A DNA stretch of 64,000 nucleotides, taken from assembly GCF_006546985.1 (NCBI RefSeq), contig NZ_VATK01000007.1, forward strand, positions 157,857 to 221,856, in the 5' to 3' direction. Source of the stretch: Bacillus sp. 03113. Lineage in GTDB: Bacteria > Bacillota > Bacilli > Bacillales > Cytobacillaceae. Position numbers and translations under genes: made by a program. The notes beneath the pieces are model-generated. The model ran no database searches. It was not told where the DNA came from and saw only the letters and a program-made list of their open reading frames with translations. Positions 8,244 to 16,584 of the stretch are shown here, one piece after another (within the stretch, counting starts at the first letter, position 1; each line of letters begins with the position of its first letter).

Positions 8244-9437
8244 TTAAACACGCCGAGGCTTAATAACAAATGAAATAATTAAACCAATACCTAAAAGAAG
8301 TGCCAGGATTTCAAATGTTAAAAGGTAGCTGCTGCTTTTTAAAAGGGTAATGGCAACAATCGGACCTAAAGTAGCGCCTATAAACAAAATAAATGTATAT
8401 AGTGAAACACTAATACCTGCGGCTTTTCCCCCAATCTGTCCCACTAATGAAATAAGAGAAGGTACTGTAATCGATATACCACTAACGAAAACAATGCTCA
8501 TGATGATTAGTATTGGAAGGCTTGAGCTAATACCAAGCAAAGAGAGACCAAGAACAGCGAGTATTAATCCTCCACGAAGGACATAATAAATCCCGAATTT
8601 GACAACCAGCTTTCCAACAAATGGAGACAATAACATACCGAAAATGCCGACCGAACGAATAGAGAGAATTTGTTGACTGCTCAATCCAAATTGATCTCCT
8701 AAAAAACTTCCTAATGCCGTATACATCCCAACGAAAACAAGCAACAGAGTGACTGTAATGAGGTAACAAAGGCTTAATGTTCTTTTCTCGATGATAGAAC
8801 CTATTTGTTTAAATGAGCTAAGCAAATTCCCGCTTTTGTTTTGAATGTCTCCTTTTGGGATGAAAAAAGAAACAAGGACTGCCGTTACTAAATAAATGGC
8901 ACCAATCCAATAAAAAACACTTTGCCAACTAAATAGCTGTGTAACCAAGCTGCTAAATACCTGGCCAACTATACCAGCCATTAAGAAACCCGAACTTATG
9001 AATCCAATGGCTGTCACTCTTTTGTTAACAGGAAACTTTTCGACAACGTAAGCTATAGCAGCAGGTGCAAAGGTTGCCGCAGCAATTCCTTGTATGCTTC
9101 GAAGAATAATTAATGCAGATAAGTTATCGAAGAATCCTAGAATAGGAGAAACAACTGTTAACATGATAAGTCCCAATAAGATAATTTGTTTACGGCCATA
9201 GCGATCAGACAAGGGTCCGTAAATCAAGGAACTGACGCCATAAAATAAGGAGAAAGCGCTGCTGGTCCATGCCGCTGTAGCAACTGAAACGTTAAATTCA
9301 TTTGAAAAAATAGATATCAAGGGAATCGTTAGGTAAAGGCTTGAAACGACAACAAGGCCGCACCAAAACAAAATAGCTGTCATTAACGAGTAATTTTCTT
9401 CCCTTGCAGTATGCTCAATACTTGCAGTGTCGGTCAA
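8244..9437 (-). CDS. MFS transporter (drug-efflux type)
   Basis: A 397-residue major facilitator protein with twelve apparent membrane helices. The motif GPLSDRYGRKQIILLG between helices 2 and 3 is the MFS signature, and proton-driven export is likely. The start is TTG (9435-9437) with GGGGG eight bases upstream. It is the last gene of a leftward operon after a carboxymuconolactone decarboxylase-like protein and a tautomerase, with a MerR regulator divergent from the first gene. That context suggests export of an aromatic or quinone-like compound that the two enzymes also act on (inference). Confidence 0.88.
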   Translation of the reverse strand: MTDTASIEHTAREENYSLMTAILFWCGLVVVSSLYLTIPLISIFSNEFNVSVATAAWTSSAFSLFYGVSSLIYGPLSDRYGRKQIILLGLIMLTVVSPILGFFDNLSALIILRSIQGIAAATFAPAAIAYVVEKFPVNKRVTAIGFISSGFLMAGIVGQVFSSLVTQLFSWQSVFYWIGAIYLVTAVLVSFFIPKGDIQNKSGNLLSSFKQIGSIIEKRTLSLCYLITVTLLLVFVGMYTALGSFLGDQFGLSSQQILSIRSVGIFGMLLSPFVGKLVVKFGIYYVLRGGLILAVLGLSLLGISSSLPILIIMSIVFVSGISITVPSLISLVGQIGGKAAGISVSLYTFILFIGATLGPIVAITLLKSSSYLLTFEILALLLGIGLIISFVIKPRRV

Positions 9438-9449
9438 CAGTAAAACCCC

Positions 9450-9758
9450 CTATTGCTTGTTTAGCTCATCCAGTATTTTTGGTAGAACCGCAAGAAAATT
9501 GCAAAGTCCTCCAGCTGGGATCGCTAACATCATTGCCTCTTTAATTTCCTCAGGTGTTGCTCCAGCTTTTAAAGCCATTGCTATATGCACTGGTACAGCT
9601 GGTGAGTAACGATTTGCTGTTAATATGCCTAGATACACCAATTGCTTTGTTTTTTCATCTAAAGCATATGAACTTACAGCTTGAAATAATTCTCCAAATA
9701 CTTTCGCCGGTTCTGGAAACTCTTTTTTGAATAGCTCATAATCTGGATTTATTGCCAT
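9450..9758 (-). CDS. Carboxymuconolactone decarboxylase-family protein (AhpD-like)
   Basis: A 102-residue helical protein of the CMD/AhpD superfamily (KQLVYLGILTANRYSPAVPVHIAMALKAGATPEEIKEAMMLAIPAGG). It lacks the Cys-x-x-Cys of true AhpD peroxidase partners: the equivalent stretch reads SPAVPVH, with His kept and no cysteine. A thiol-redox role is therefore unlikely and a decarboxylase-like or binding role more likely. The ATG at 9758 follows GGAGG. It is the middle gene of the tautomerase-CMD-MFS operon, 12 bp from the MFS start. Confidence 0.85.
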   Translation of the reverse strand: MAINPDYELFKKEFPEPAKVFGELFQAVSSYALDEKTKQLVYLGILTANRYSPAVPVHIAMALKAGATPEEIKEAMMLAIPAGGLCNFLAVLPKILDELNKQ

Positions 9759-9789
9759 AAGGCACCTCCAAAATAAGGATATAAGAATA

Positions 9790-9820
9790 TTTCCCAAAGG
9801 AGCTTAGCGCCTTTGGGAAA
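9790..9820 (-). other. Intercistronic hairpin
   Basis: TTTCCCAAAGG (9790-9800) pairs perfectly with CCTTTGGGAAA (9810-9820), next to a smaller CCAC/GTGG hairpin at 9821-9830, in the gap between the tautomerase and CMD genes. There is no T-run, so it is more likely an mRNA-stability or partial-attenuation element than a full terminator. Confidence 0.5.
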
Positions 9821-9833
9821 CCACCTGTGGTTA

Positions 9834-10067
9834 TTAATCGGCTTGTTTGACTGGTTCTGTTATACGGCTTTTGGCCAGAAAATCAGAGTCGGTTGCTACA
9901 GTACCGGCTTGCCCCCAATTTGATAAAGGTACCTCTCTTAATACCACTAATACTTTGTCAGGGGGAAGATTAAACAAATTCACTGTTGCATCTGTTAGTT
10001 CCTTAATCCATGCCTGTTTTTGTTCATCATTAAAACCTTCCCAGCAATCTACGTTAATAATTGGCAT
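9834..10067 (-). CDS. 4-oxalocrotonate tautomerase-family protein
   Basis: A 77-residue protein starting Met-Pro. In this superfamily the exposed Pro1 left after Met removal is the catalytic base. The sequence MPIINVDCWEGFNDEQKQAW fits the family, and VVLREVPLSNWGQAG matches the second beta-strand region. It is slightly longer than classical 62-residue 4-OT. It is the first gene of the operon, opposite the MerR gene. Which keto/enol substrate it handles cannot be told; dehalogenase or cis-CAAD-type activities also occur in the family. Confidence 0.88.
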   Translation of the reverse strand: MPIINVDCWEGFNDEQKQAWIKELTDATVNLFNLPPDKVLVVLREVPLSNWGQAGTVATDSDFLAKSRITEPVKQAD

Positions 10068-10121
10068 CTTTAAACCCTCTCCTTTTAAAGAATATAGTAA
10101 ATTGTTTTATGTCTACAATTA

Positions 10122-10191
10122 TTGTAACTAAATTACAAATAAAGTCAATACATTACTTTGGATATTTGTAAGTATACTACTTTTGTTGTAA
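10122..10191. promoter_or_regulatory. Candidate MerR operator(s) in divergent promoter
   Basis: A perfect inverted repeat TTGTAA-N5-TTACAA lies at 10122-10138. TTGTAA recurs at 10166-10171 and 10186-10191, the last followed after five bases by a partial TTAC arm. The repeats sit between the divergent tautomerase and MerR genes, where a MerR dimer would be expected to bind. Confidence 0.5.
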
Positions 10192-10222
10192 AATAATTAC
10201 GTTACGTACTGGAGGGAATAAC

Positions 10223-10558
10223 GTGAGTGATAAACAAGAAATAGATGCATTGCTTGATTTTGAGTTGTTAAAAAAACTAGTAGTCGGCATTGGAGAAGTA
10301 TCTGAAATGTCAGGCGTTCCTACAAGAAAAATACGCTATTGGGAAGAAAAAGGAATAATTGAGTCTGAAAATGAAGGTGAAGGAACAACTCGGAGATATA
10401 ATTATTTAAATATCAAGAAAATTCTTCTTATCCAGGAGTTAATAGAAGAAGGATTCACACTTGACGCTGCAGCTAAAAAAGTTGAGAAGCGTATAAATCA
10501 TATGAACGATGTATTTATAAAGCTAGCGAACGCTTCTAAACAAAAAAATGAAGACTGA
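10223..10558 (+). CDS. MerR-family transcriptional regulator
   Basis: A 111-residue regulator with the MerR winged helix-turn-helix (GIGEVSEMSGVPTRKIRYWEEKGII, about residues 21-46; the RYWEEKG motif is diagnostic). A helix follows, and there is only a short tail without metal-binding cysteines. Like YfmP/HspR-type members it lacks a large effector domain. The GTG start has GGAGGG seven bases upstream. It is divergent from the tautomerase-CMD-MFS operon, which it very likely controls. Confidence 0.9.
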   Translation: MSDKQEIDALLDFELLKKLVVGIGEVSEMSGVPTRKIRYWEEKGIIESENEGEGTTRRYNYLNIKKILLIQELIEEGFTLDAAAKKVEKRINHMNDVFIKLANASKQKNED

Positions 10559-10887
10559 TTTTTCTATAAAATAGTCGATAACTCTTAGTCTATGTACGAA
10601 GAAATATCGACTATTTTATTTGGTTAATGTAATCAATTTTTAAAAAATTTGAAGAAACCATTTAGCTTCCTCATCTTCCTACCCCTAATCACAAATTTGT
10701 AAACTAAGAAATTCAAACGTATTTTTCCTTTACAGCTGTTAAATTATTAAGCCTGTATGAAGAAATGGACATTCATGTAAAAAAACATGTGAAATAATTT
10801 ACAAATTTTAGGTTGATGTTATTATAATAAGTAGTTGTTTAAATGATGAAGCCCTTTTACTAGGGGCTATGAAATGGAGGAATTTCA
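10559..10887. other. Gap between MerR and GrpB genes
   Basis: This 329-bp gap holds the MerR terminator, then an AT-rich stretch with an imperfect TTCATGT/ACATGTGAA inverted repeat (10772-10794). A likely promoter for the next gene follows (TTTACA at 10798-10803, TATAAT at 10823-10828, long 19-base spacing). A small AGCCC/GGGCT hairpin lies at 10850-10868, before the ribosome site. No gene is seen. Confidence 0.4.
10568..10622 (+). terminator. Terminator after the MerR gene
   Basis: AAAATAGTCGATA (10568-10580) pairs perfectly with TATCGACTATTTT (10605-10617) across a 24-base loop and is followed by T-rich sequence. Confidence 0.65.
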
Positions 10888-11400
10888 ATGAGAAAAGTTG
10901 AAGTAATACCATATCAAGAACAATGGTCTTTCATGTTTGAAGAAGAAGCTAATCATTTGCATCACCTATTCGGGGATGAGATTATTGACATTTATCATAT
11001 TGGAAGCACAGCTGTTAATGGACTAAAAGCAAAGCCGATTATTGATATCATGCCAGTTGTAAAGGATATTAACAAAATAGATACATTCAATATGGACATG
11101 AAGTCTCTAGGCTATGAACCAAAGGGAGAAAACGGGATTCCGAACCGCCGATACTTTCAAAAAGGGGGAGACAATCGGACTCATCATGTACATATATATC
11201 AAGAGGGTGATCCAAATATTGAACGACACCTGGCATTTCGAGATTATTTACGAGAATATTCAGTATGGAGAAAAATATATAGTAATTTAAAAGAAGAATT
11301 GGCTCAAAAATTTCCTAACGATATAGAATCATATATTATTGGGAAGGAGCAGCTTGTTCTGGATATTGAACGAAACGCGATCGCTTGGTACAGAGATTAA
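10888..11400 (+). CDS. GrpB-family protein (UPF0157, nucleotidyltransferase fold)
   Basis: A 170-residue GrpB/UPF0157 protein. The nucleotidyltransferase-like core HIGSTAVNGLKAKPIIDIMP near residues 41-60 has the GS...DI pattern, and the C-terminal part carries the family's YLREYSVWRKIYSNLKEELA helix region. The biochemical role of the family is not settled. ATG with GGAGG upstream; single gene with its own likely promoter at 10798-10828. Confidence 0.85.
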   Translation: MRKVEVIPYQEQWSFMFEEEANHLHHLFGDEIIDIYHIGSTAVNGLKAKPIIDIMPVVKDINKIDTFNMDMKSLGYEPKGENGIPNRRYFQKGGDNRTHHVHIYQEGDPNIERHLAFRDYLREYSVWRKIYSNLKEELAQKFPNDIESYIIGKEQLVLDIERNAIAWYRD

Positions 11401-11431
11401 GAGAATACGCTTCTTTTACTTCATAGAAAAA

Positions 11432-11456
11432 GGCATCCGTATGATAAACGGATACC
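11432..11456 (-). terminator. Terminator of the catalase gene
   Basis: GGCATCCGT (11432-11440) pairs with ACGGATACC (11448-11456), including one G-U pair. On the minus strand the stem is followed by a T-run, so it ends katA transcription. Confidence 0.65.
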
Positions 11457-11509
11457 TAGTTGAAAATGATTTCATTAGGACGATTTTACTTTTTCAGAAG
11501 CCAATTCGC

Positions 11510-12967
11510 TTATTTCGCTTCTTGTGGTACAGTTAATCCGAGGCCATCTGCTACTCTTGTTCCATACTCAGGATCAGCTTTGTAGAAATGTTCAATTTGT
11601 CGAAGCTTTATTTCTTCTTTTGTAACAGGCTTCATCGTACCTACAATGTTTTGTACAAGTCGTATACGTTCTTCGTCACTTAAAAGACGATAAAGGTCAC
11701 CAGCTTGCGTGTAGTGATCATTGTGATCATAAGCAACGCTTTCTGCTATACCGGATACTGGGTAGGCTGCTTGTTTATTTTCAGGAGACTCAGTTGGTCC
11801 TCCATAGCTATTTGGTTCGTAGTATACAGAACCCCCACCATTTTGATCAAAACGCATTTGACCATCGCGCTGATAGTTGTTCACCTTATTGTGTGGACGG
11901 TTAATTGGCAATGCTTGATGATTCGCTCCGACACGATAACGATGCGCATCTGCGTATGCAAAAAGGCGTCCTTGCAGCATTTTATCTGGTGACACATCAA
12001 TTCCTGGTACGAGTGTACCTGGAGAGAAGGTTGCTTGCTCAACCTCTGCAAAATAGTTTTCAGGGTTTCGATTTAATACCATTTGGCCCACTTCAATTAA
12101 TGGATAATCTTTTTGAGACCATACTTTTGTAACGTCGAATGGATCAAAACGATACGTATTTGCATCTTCTAAAGGCATAATTTGGACATATAGCTTCCAT
12201 TTTGGGAAGTCCCCTTGATCAATAGCATTAAATAGATCTTCTGTATGATAATCAGGGTTCTCTCCAGCAAGCTGAGTCGCCACATCCACAGCTAAGTTTT
12301 TCACACCTTGCTCTGTTTTAAAATGATATTTTACCCAAACAGCTTCACCTTCAGTATTCACCCATTTAAACGTATGACTTCCGAAGCCATGCATGTGGCG
12401 ATATGTCGCAGGAATACCGCGATCTGACATAAGTATCGTCACTTGATGCAGCGATTCAGGAGATAAGGACCAGAAATCCCATACGGCATCAGGGTTTTTC
12501 AAATGAGTCACTGGATGACGTTTTTGTGTATGAATAAAATCAGGGAATTTAATGGCATCACGAATGAAGAATACGGGTGTATTATTCCCAACCAAATCAT
12601 AATTTCCTTCTTCTGTATAAAACTTAACCGCAAACCCACGTGGATCACGTACAGTATCTGCAGATCCATTTTCACCTGCTACTGTGGAGAAACGAATGAA
12701 CAATGGCGTTCTTTTGCCAATCTCAGAAAGGAAGTTTGCTTTCGTATATTTCGTTAAATCATTTGTTACTTCAAAGTAACCATGAGCTCCAGCACCTTTT
12801 GCATGAACAACGCGTTCGGGTACACGCTCTCTATTAAAATGAGCTAATTTTTCTAAAAGGTGGACATCTTGAATTAATGTTGGCCCGCGTGAACCAGCTG
12901 TAATTGAATTTTGGTTGTCTCCAACTGGTGCACCCCAGCTAGTAGTGAGCTTATTATGATTACTCAT
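11510..12967 (-). CDS. katA: Catalase (KatA type, small-subunit haem catalase)
   Basis: A 485-residue cytoplasmic haem catalase that disproportionates hydrogen peroxide, of normal length for the small-subunit clade (B. subtilis KatA is similar). Visible active-site regions are [16 protein letters not shown] with the distal His, [18 protein letters not shown] with the distal Asn upstream, and [16 protein letters not shown] with the proximal haem-ligand Tyr. The ATG at 12967 follows AGGTGAT; a TTG one codon earlier is in frame but less likely. A PerR-type box upstream points to peroxide induction. Single gene. Confidence 0.95.
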   Translation of the reverse strand: MSNHNKLTTSWGAPVGDNQNSITAGSRGPTLIQDVHLLEKLAHFNRERVPERVVHAKGAGAHGYFEVTNDLTKYTKANFLSEIGKRTPLFIRFSTVAGENGSADTVRDPRGFAVKFYTEEGNYDLVGNNTPVFFIRDAIKFPDFIHTQKRHPVTHLKNPDAVWDFWSLSPESLHQVTILMSDRGIPATYRHMHGFGSHTFKWVNTEGEAVWVKYHFKTEQGVKNLAVDVATQLAGENPDYHTEDLFNAIDQGDFPKWKLYVQIMPLEDANTYRFDPFDVTKVWSQKDYPLIEVGQMVLNRNPENYFAEVEQATFSPGTLVPGIDVSPDKMLQGRLFAYADAHRYRVGANHQALPINRPHNKVNNYQRDGQMRFDQNGGGSVYYEPNSYGGPTESPENKQAAYPVSGIAESVAYDHNDHYTQAGDLYRLLSDEERIRLVQNIVGTMKPVTKEEIKLRQIEHFYKADPEYGTRVADGLGLTVPQEAK

Positions 12968-13038
12968 CAAATCACCTCTATAGAATATTTTTTGATAGAT
13001 TTAATGATATCAGATATTAATAAAAAATCAATATTTAA

Positions 13039-13053
13039 TTATAATTATTACAA
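13039..13053. promoter_or_regulatory. PerR-type box upstream of katA
   Basis: TTATAATTATTACAA matches the Per/Fur-family consensus TTATAATNATTATAA at all but one defined position. It lies ~70 bp upstream of the katA start, as expected for PerR repression relieved by peroxide. AT-rich sequence makes chance matches easier, which is why I do not score it higher. Confidence 0.65.
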
Positions 13054-13129
13054 AAAAATAATAAATTTATATAATTCTTTAATAATAATTTAATAATGCA
13101 CTAAAATATAAAAAGGGAGGATAGTATGT

Positions 13130-13573
13130 ATGTCTGAGAGTATTATTCCCATGACGCTGGATCATTTAGAGATATGTATCGTACTTTATATGGAAGTTTT
13201 TAATAGTGAGCCTTGGAATGAAAGTTGGACTGAACAAATTACGAGAGAAAGGCTTACTGATTTAATGCATACGCCCAATTTTCTTGGTTTCATAGTAATA
13301 GAGAACAAGCTGCCGCTTGGTTTCATTGCAGGGAATAGTAAGCATACATATACCGGGCTCACTTTTTATATAGCTGAAATTTGCATTAGTCATAAAATGC
13401 AAGGGAAAGGGTACGGATCCAAATTGTTGCAGTTTTTAGAAAATGAATTAAAACAGTGGGACGTGAGGAGTCTATATCTTTTAACCTCTATTAGTGGGCT
13501 TGCTGAAGCTTTTTATACTAAAAATGGTTATGTAGTCAATAAAAATAGAATCGTGATGAAAAAAAGCTTATAA
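13130..13573 (+). CDS. GNAT-family N-acetyltransferase
   Basis: A 147-residue acetyltransferase. The core IAEICISHKMQGKGYGSKLLQFLENEL has the Q-x-x-G-x-G acetyl-CoA loop (QGKGYG) near residue 91, and the end AEAFYTKNGYVV is typical. The early phrase YMEVFNSEPWNESWT is shared with a subgroup that includes aminoglycoside 6'-acetyltransferase-like proteins, but that function cannot be asserted. ATG at 13130 with GGGAGG nine bases upstream. It is divergent from katA over an AT-rich spacer. Confidence 0.87.
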   Translation: MSESIIPMTLDHLEICIVLYMEVFNSEPWNESWTEQITRERLTDLMHTPNFLGFIVIENKLPLGFIAGNSKHTYTGLTFYIAEICISHKMQGKGYGSKLLQFLENELKQWDVRSLYLLTSISGLAEAFYTKNGYVVNKNRIVMKKSL

Positions 13574-13713
13574 AAAAATTACTCTTTATTTTCATTTAAT
13601 GCGCTGCTTACGTTCTAGCTGGAAATGCTCGTTCAATAAAAATTTCAAATTATTGGGTAAAAAAGTATTGTATGATTTTCTAAAATACATTACAAATCTA
13701 ATGGAGAGATAGA

Positions 13714-14283
13714 ATGAAGATACTCGGATTGATTTTTAGTGCAAGAAAAGATGGCAATACGTCAAAAATGCTCTATTATTGCATGGATAAGCTTGATTCT
13801 ACTAAAAATGAAGTTGAAATGATTAATATCCATTATTTGAATATTAATCCATGTGGAAAATGTCAATATGAGTGTTGTAAAAATGCAATTTGTCCAATAA
13901 ATGATGATATCCCTAGCTTATTTAATAAATGTTTAGAATCAGATTTGATTCTATTTGGGCTGCCTACTTATTGTGGGCATTTACCTTCAACCTACTTTAT
14001 TTTTTCAGAAAGATCTCAAGCAATGATAAAAAATGAAAAAATCTATGTAAATGAATTTCTAAAGAAGCTTAATTTTATTTTTATTGGAAATATTATTGCG
14101 GGTGCGGACATGTCGTCTCACGAGGCCCTATATTCTTTTGCCGGCAGAGATTTCTTTCCTGAGACTACATTGCTATCATCAAGAGATTATAATATGAAAC
14201 CAATTAATGGGGATTTGATTGAAAACCAGTTTGTCAGACACAAGCTAGATGGTTTTGTTGAGAGAATACTGCAAAAGTATTAG
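13714..14283 (+). CDS. NAD(P)H-dependent flavoprotein with Cys cluster
   Basis: A 189-residue flavodoxin-like FMN reductase-fold protein (ILGLIFSARKDGNTSKML, the phosphate loop near residue 10). A compact cysteine motif, C-x2-C-x3-CC-x4-C, lies in INPCGKCQYECCKNAICP near residues 45-62, where iron-sulfur flavoproteins carry a 4Fe-4S site. An electron-transfer or reductase role is likely; whether a cluster binds is inference. LFGLPTYCGHLPSTYFIFSER replaces the usual TPVYxxxxxG region of the fold. Single gene, with a terminator right after the stop. Confidence 0.8.
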   Translation: MKILGLIFSARKDGNTSKMLYYCMDKLDSTKNEVEMINIHYLNINPCGKCQYECCKNAICPINDDIPSLFNKCLESDLILFGLPTYCGHLPSTYFIFSERSQAMIKNEKIYVNEFLKKLNFIFIGNIIAGADMSSHEALYSFAGRDFFPETTLLSSRDYNMKPINGDLIENQFVRHKLDGFVERILQKY

Positions 14284-14286
14284 GTA

Positions 14287-14312
14287 TAAGATGGAGGATT
14301 TACTCCATCTTA
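14287..14312 (+). terminator. Terminator after the flavoprotein gene
   Basis: TAAGATGGAG (14287-14296) and CTCCATCTTA (14303-14312) form a perfect 10-bp stem with a 6-base loop. The following bases are AT-rich rather than a clean T-run. A second perfect stem, GCCTATCA/TGATAGGC, lies at 14347-14367. Confidence 0.6.
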
Positions 14313-14382
14313 TTTAAAAAAATATTAGACTATGCTGTTGAGGGAAGCCTATCACTTAATGATAGGCAAGAATTGGACAGCT

Positions 14383-15273
14383 TTAACTATATTTATTTTG
14401 CATCCTTTTTTTAAATAGAAGCTTTTTTAAATCCACTTCAGCTAATAATACCCCAATGAGTACTATAGCAGCTCCAATATACCCTCTTGTTGAAAGCATT
14501 TCACCAGCAAAAAGAAATGCAAATAGTGCTGCGAAAACGGGCTCCAGTGAAAAAATTAGACTTGTATGAATAGGTGTCGTGTATTTTTGGGCAGTGGTTT
14601 GACCAATCGTTCCGATGGCGCTGCATAGTAAACCTAATGCTAAAACAGCAAACCAAGCATCAAATGTGTCCGGAAGCTTTGGTGTTTCAAACGAAACAGA
14701 AAATAAAAGACCAAATACTGCTGTAAAACCAAGCTGTAAAACTCCTAGGGTAATAGAGTCAACATTTTTCGTTAAAGCTCCTGTTACGACAATATGAGTG
14801 GCATTGCATAAGGCACATAAAATACATAAGATTGCCCCGTATCCCAATTGAAGTGTGTTATTTAATGTTAATAATCCTATACCAAAAAGGGCTAATAGAA
14901 TTCCTATGATCACTTGATTTTTTGGTTTTTTCTTTAACCATAAAGACGATAATAATGGTGCAAAAATAACGGTCAGGCTGACTAAAAAGCCCGCACTCGA
15001 TGCTGATGTTGTTTTGACGCCAGAAGTGACGGTTGCAAAGACTAGAAATAAAATAGAACCTAAAATAAAAGCATATTTGATCGTTTGAACATTTGCTTTT
15101 AGCAGTCTTTTATAAAATAAAGCAGCGGAAAGAAAAAAGGCGATGCCAAATCTCAAAGCAATTAAATTAAATACATTGATAGAATCAAGGCCCATTTTCA
15201 TAAATAAATAAGATGAGCCCCAAAAAATAGTTATGATCACCATGACAAAATCTGCTCTAATTTGTGTTTTCAT
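14383..15273 (-). CDS. EamA/DMT-family transporter
   Basis: A 296-residue membrane protein with ten hydrophobic segments in two EamA repeats (FWGSSYLFMKMGLDSINVFNLIALRF at the start; the second repeat ends IGAAIVLIGVLLAEVD). A metabolite or amino-acid exporter is likely. ATG with GAGAGGAAAT upstream. The next gene upstream, read the same way, encodes an Lrp-type regulator. Lrp/AsnC regulators often control amino-acid exporters, so a functional link is plausible. The 171-bp gap before the start holds no clear feature. Confidence 0.87.
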   Translation of the reverse strand: MKTQIRADFVMVIITIFWGSSYLFMKMGLDSINVFNLIALRFGIAFFLSAALFYKRLLKANVQTIKYAFILGSILFLVFATVTSGVKTTSASSAGFLVSLTVIFAPLLSSLWLKKKPKNQVIIGILLALFGIGLLTLNNTLQLGYGAILCILCALCNATHIVVTGALTKNVDSITLGVLQLGFTAVFGLLFSVSFETPKLPDTFDAWFAVLALGLLCSAIGTIGQTTAQKYTTPIHTSLIFSLEPVFAALFAFLFAGEMLSTRGYIGAAIVLIGVLLAEVDLKKLLFKKRMQNKYS

Positions 15274-15444
15274 AAGTCAATTTCCTCTCATTTAGGTAGA
15301 AGCATTAATATGTAGATATCGCTATATTCATCATTATAATTGGAAAGGTTGAATTAAAAAAATGAATGTTTATCATTTTTTATATGAAAAATATTAATGA
15401 ATAAAACGGACACCTACTAATATTTGTTTGCTTTTTCTTATAAC

Positions 15445-15885
15445 CTACTGATTAAAAAGAAACCGTCCGTTTTTAATTTCTTGTATAGATAAATTCAATC
15501 TATAGTTCCCATGTTTAAGTAGTTCATTAAGAAAAAGATTCAATTTTTCTTGCGATTCAACTTTTATTTTTAAATGGTAACAACCTTCCCCAGATATACG
15601 GTGAGCTTCAATTACCTCTTTACGATCATTTATAAAACGAATAAAAGAATCATGGTTTGCTGTTTTCATAAAAATAATGACAAACGCTGTATAAGAAAGC
15701 CCTAATTTCATTTCATCGATTATTAGGGAATAGGCTTTAATCACACCGCTCTCCTCAAGTTTTTTTATACGATTGCCGACAGCTTGTCCAGTCATATGAA
15801 TTTGTGCCCCTAAGTCTTTCCATTGAATACGTGAATTTTCAGTTAGCAATCGAAGAATTTGAAAATCAATATTATCAAGCTGCAT
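15445..15885 (-). CDS. Lrp/AsnC-family transcriptional regulator
   Basis: A 146-residue regulator with an N-terminal HTH (LDNIDFQILRLLTENSRIQWKDLGAQIHMTGQAVGNRIKKLEESGVI, residues 2-47) and a C-terminal RAM/AsnC ligand-binding domain (EAHRISGEGCYHLKIKV). The ATG at 15885 is chosen because AAAGGA lies six bases upstream; two upstream in-frame ATGs lack a site. It is divergent from the cysteine hydrolase gene. It probably senses an amino acid and regulates either that gene or the DMT exporter behind it. Confidence 0.9.
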   Translation of the reverse strand: MQLDNIDFQILRLLTENSRIQWKDLGAQIHMTGQAVGNRIKKLEESGVIKAYSLIIDEMKLGLSYTAFVIIFMKTANHDSFIRFINDRKEVIEAHRISGEGCYHLKIKVESQEKLNLFLNELLKHGNYRLNLSIQEIKNGRFLFNQ

Positions 15886-16004
15886 ATAAATTCCTTTCAT
15901 CATGAAATTATTTTTAATAAAAGTGTTTCATCAAAGTATCGATTAAACTCAAAATTTTCATTATGATTTCATTATATTTTATTTTATGTTTAGGAGGAAT
16001 GAAA

Positions 16005-16547
16005 ATGAGTACAGCTTTGATCTTAATTGATATTCAAAATGACTATTTTCCAAATGGAAAAATGGAATTAAAAAATCCCGAGAAAGCAGCAGAGAGAGCA
16101 GGAGAAATCCTTGAATGGTTTAGAAAAAAAAACCATCATATCTTCCATATTCAGCATGTTTCGAATCGAGTAGGAGCAAGCTTCTTTCTTCCTAACACAG
16201 AGGGAGTCAAGATACATCAATCGGTTTTACCATTAGAACAAGAAAGTATTATTATAAAACATACACCTAACAGCTTTTTCATGACCGAATTAGAAAGCAA
16301 ACTAAGAGAAAATGGAGTGACCAAACTAGTAATTTGCGGCATGATGACGCATATGTGCATTGATGGAACAGTAAGAGCCGCAAAGGAGCTGGGTTTTGAA
16401 TGTACGCTTATTGAAGATGCTTGTACAACGAAGGATTTATTTTATCAGGATAGGCTTGTGTCAGCTGATCAGGTTCATTTTGCGTTTGTTAGTGCACTTA
16501 GCGGAACATATGCAAATGTAGTTTCAACAGAAAATTTTCTATTATGA
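16005..16547 (+). CDS. Isochorismatase-like cysteine hydrolase
   Basis: A 180-residue cytoplasmic hydrolase of the isochorismatase/nicotinamidase superfamily. The catalytic triad is visible: Asp in LILIDIQNDYF, Lys in IIKHTPNSF, and Cys in GMMTHMCIDGTVRAA. Likely substrates are amides or carbamates, but nicotinamidase-specific metal ligands are not clear. The second ATG, at 16005, is used (AGGAGG eight bases upstream); the ATG at 15999 is too close to that site. It probably forms an operon with the nucleotidyltransferase 37 bp downstream. Confidence 0.9.
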   Translation: MSTALILIDIQNDYFPNGKMELKNPEKAAERAGEILEWFRKKNHHIFHIQHVSNRVGASFFLPNTEGVKIHQSVLPLEQESIIIKHTPNSFFMTELESKLRENGVTKLVICGMMTHMCIDGTVRAAKELGFECTLIEDACTTKDLFYQDRLVSADQVHFAFVSALSGTYANVVSTENFLL

Positions 16548-16584
16548 TTTATCGAAGGAGAAATAATGAACAAAGGTGAGGATG

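Noticed and set aside
11705..12132. Overlapping plus-strand frames opposite katA
   Set aside because: Antisense shadows of a strongly supported catalase gene, with no ribosome sites or family resemblance.
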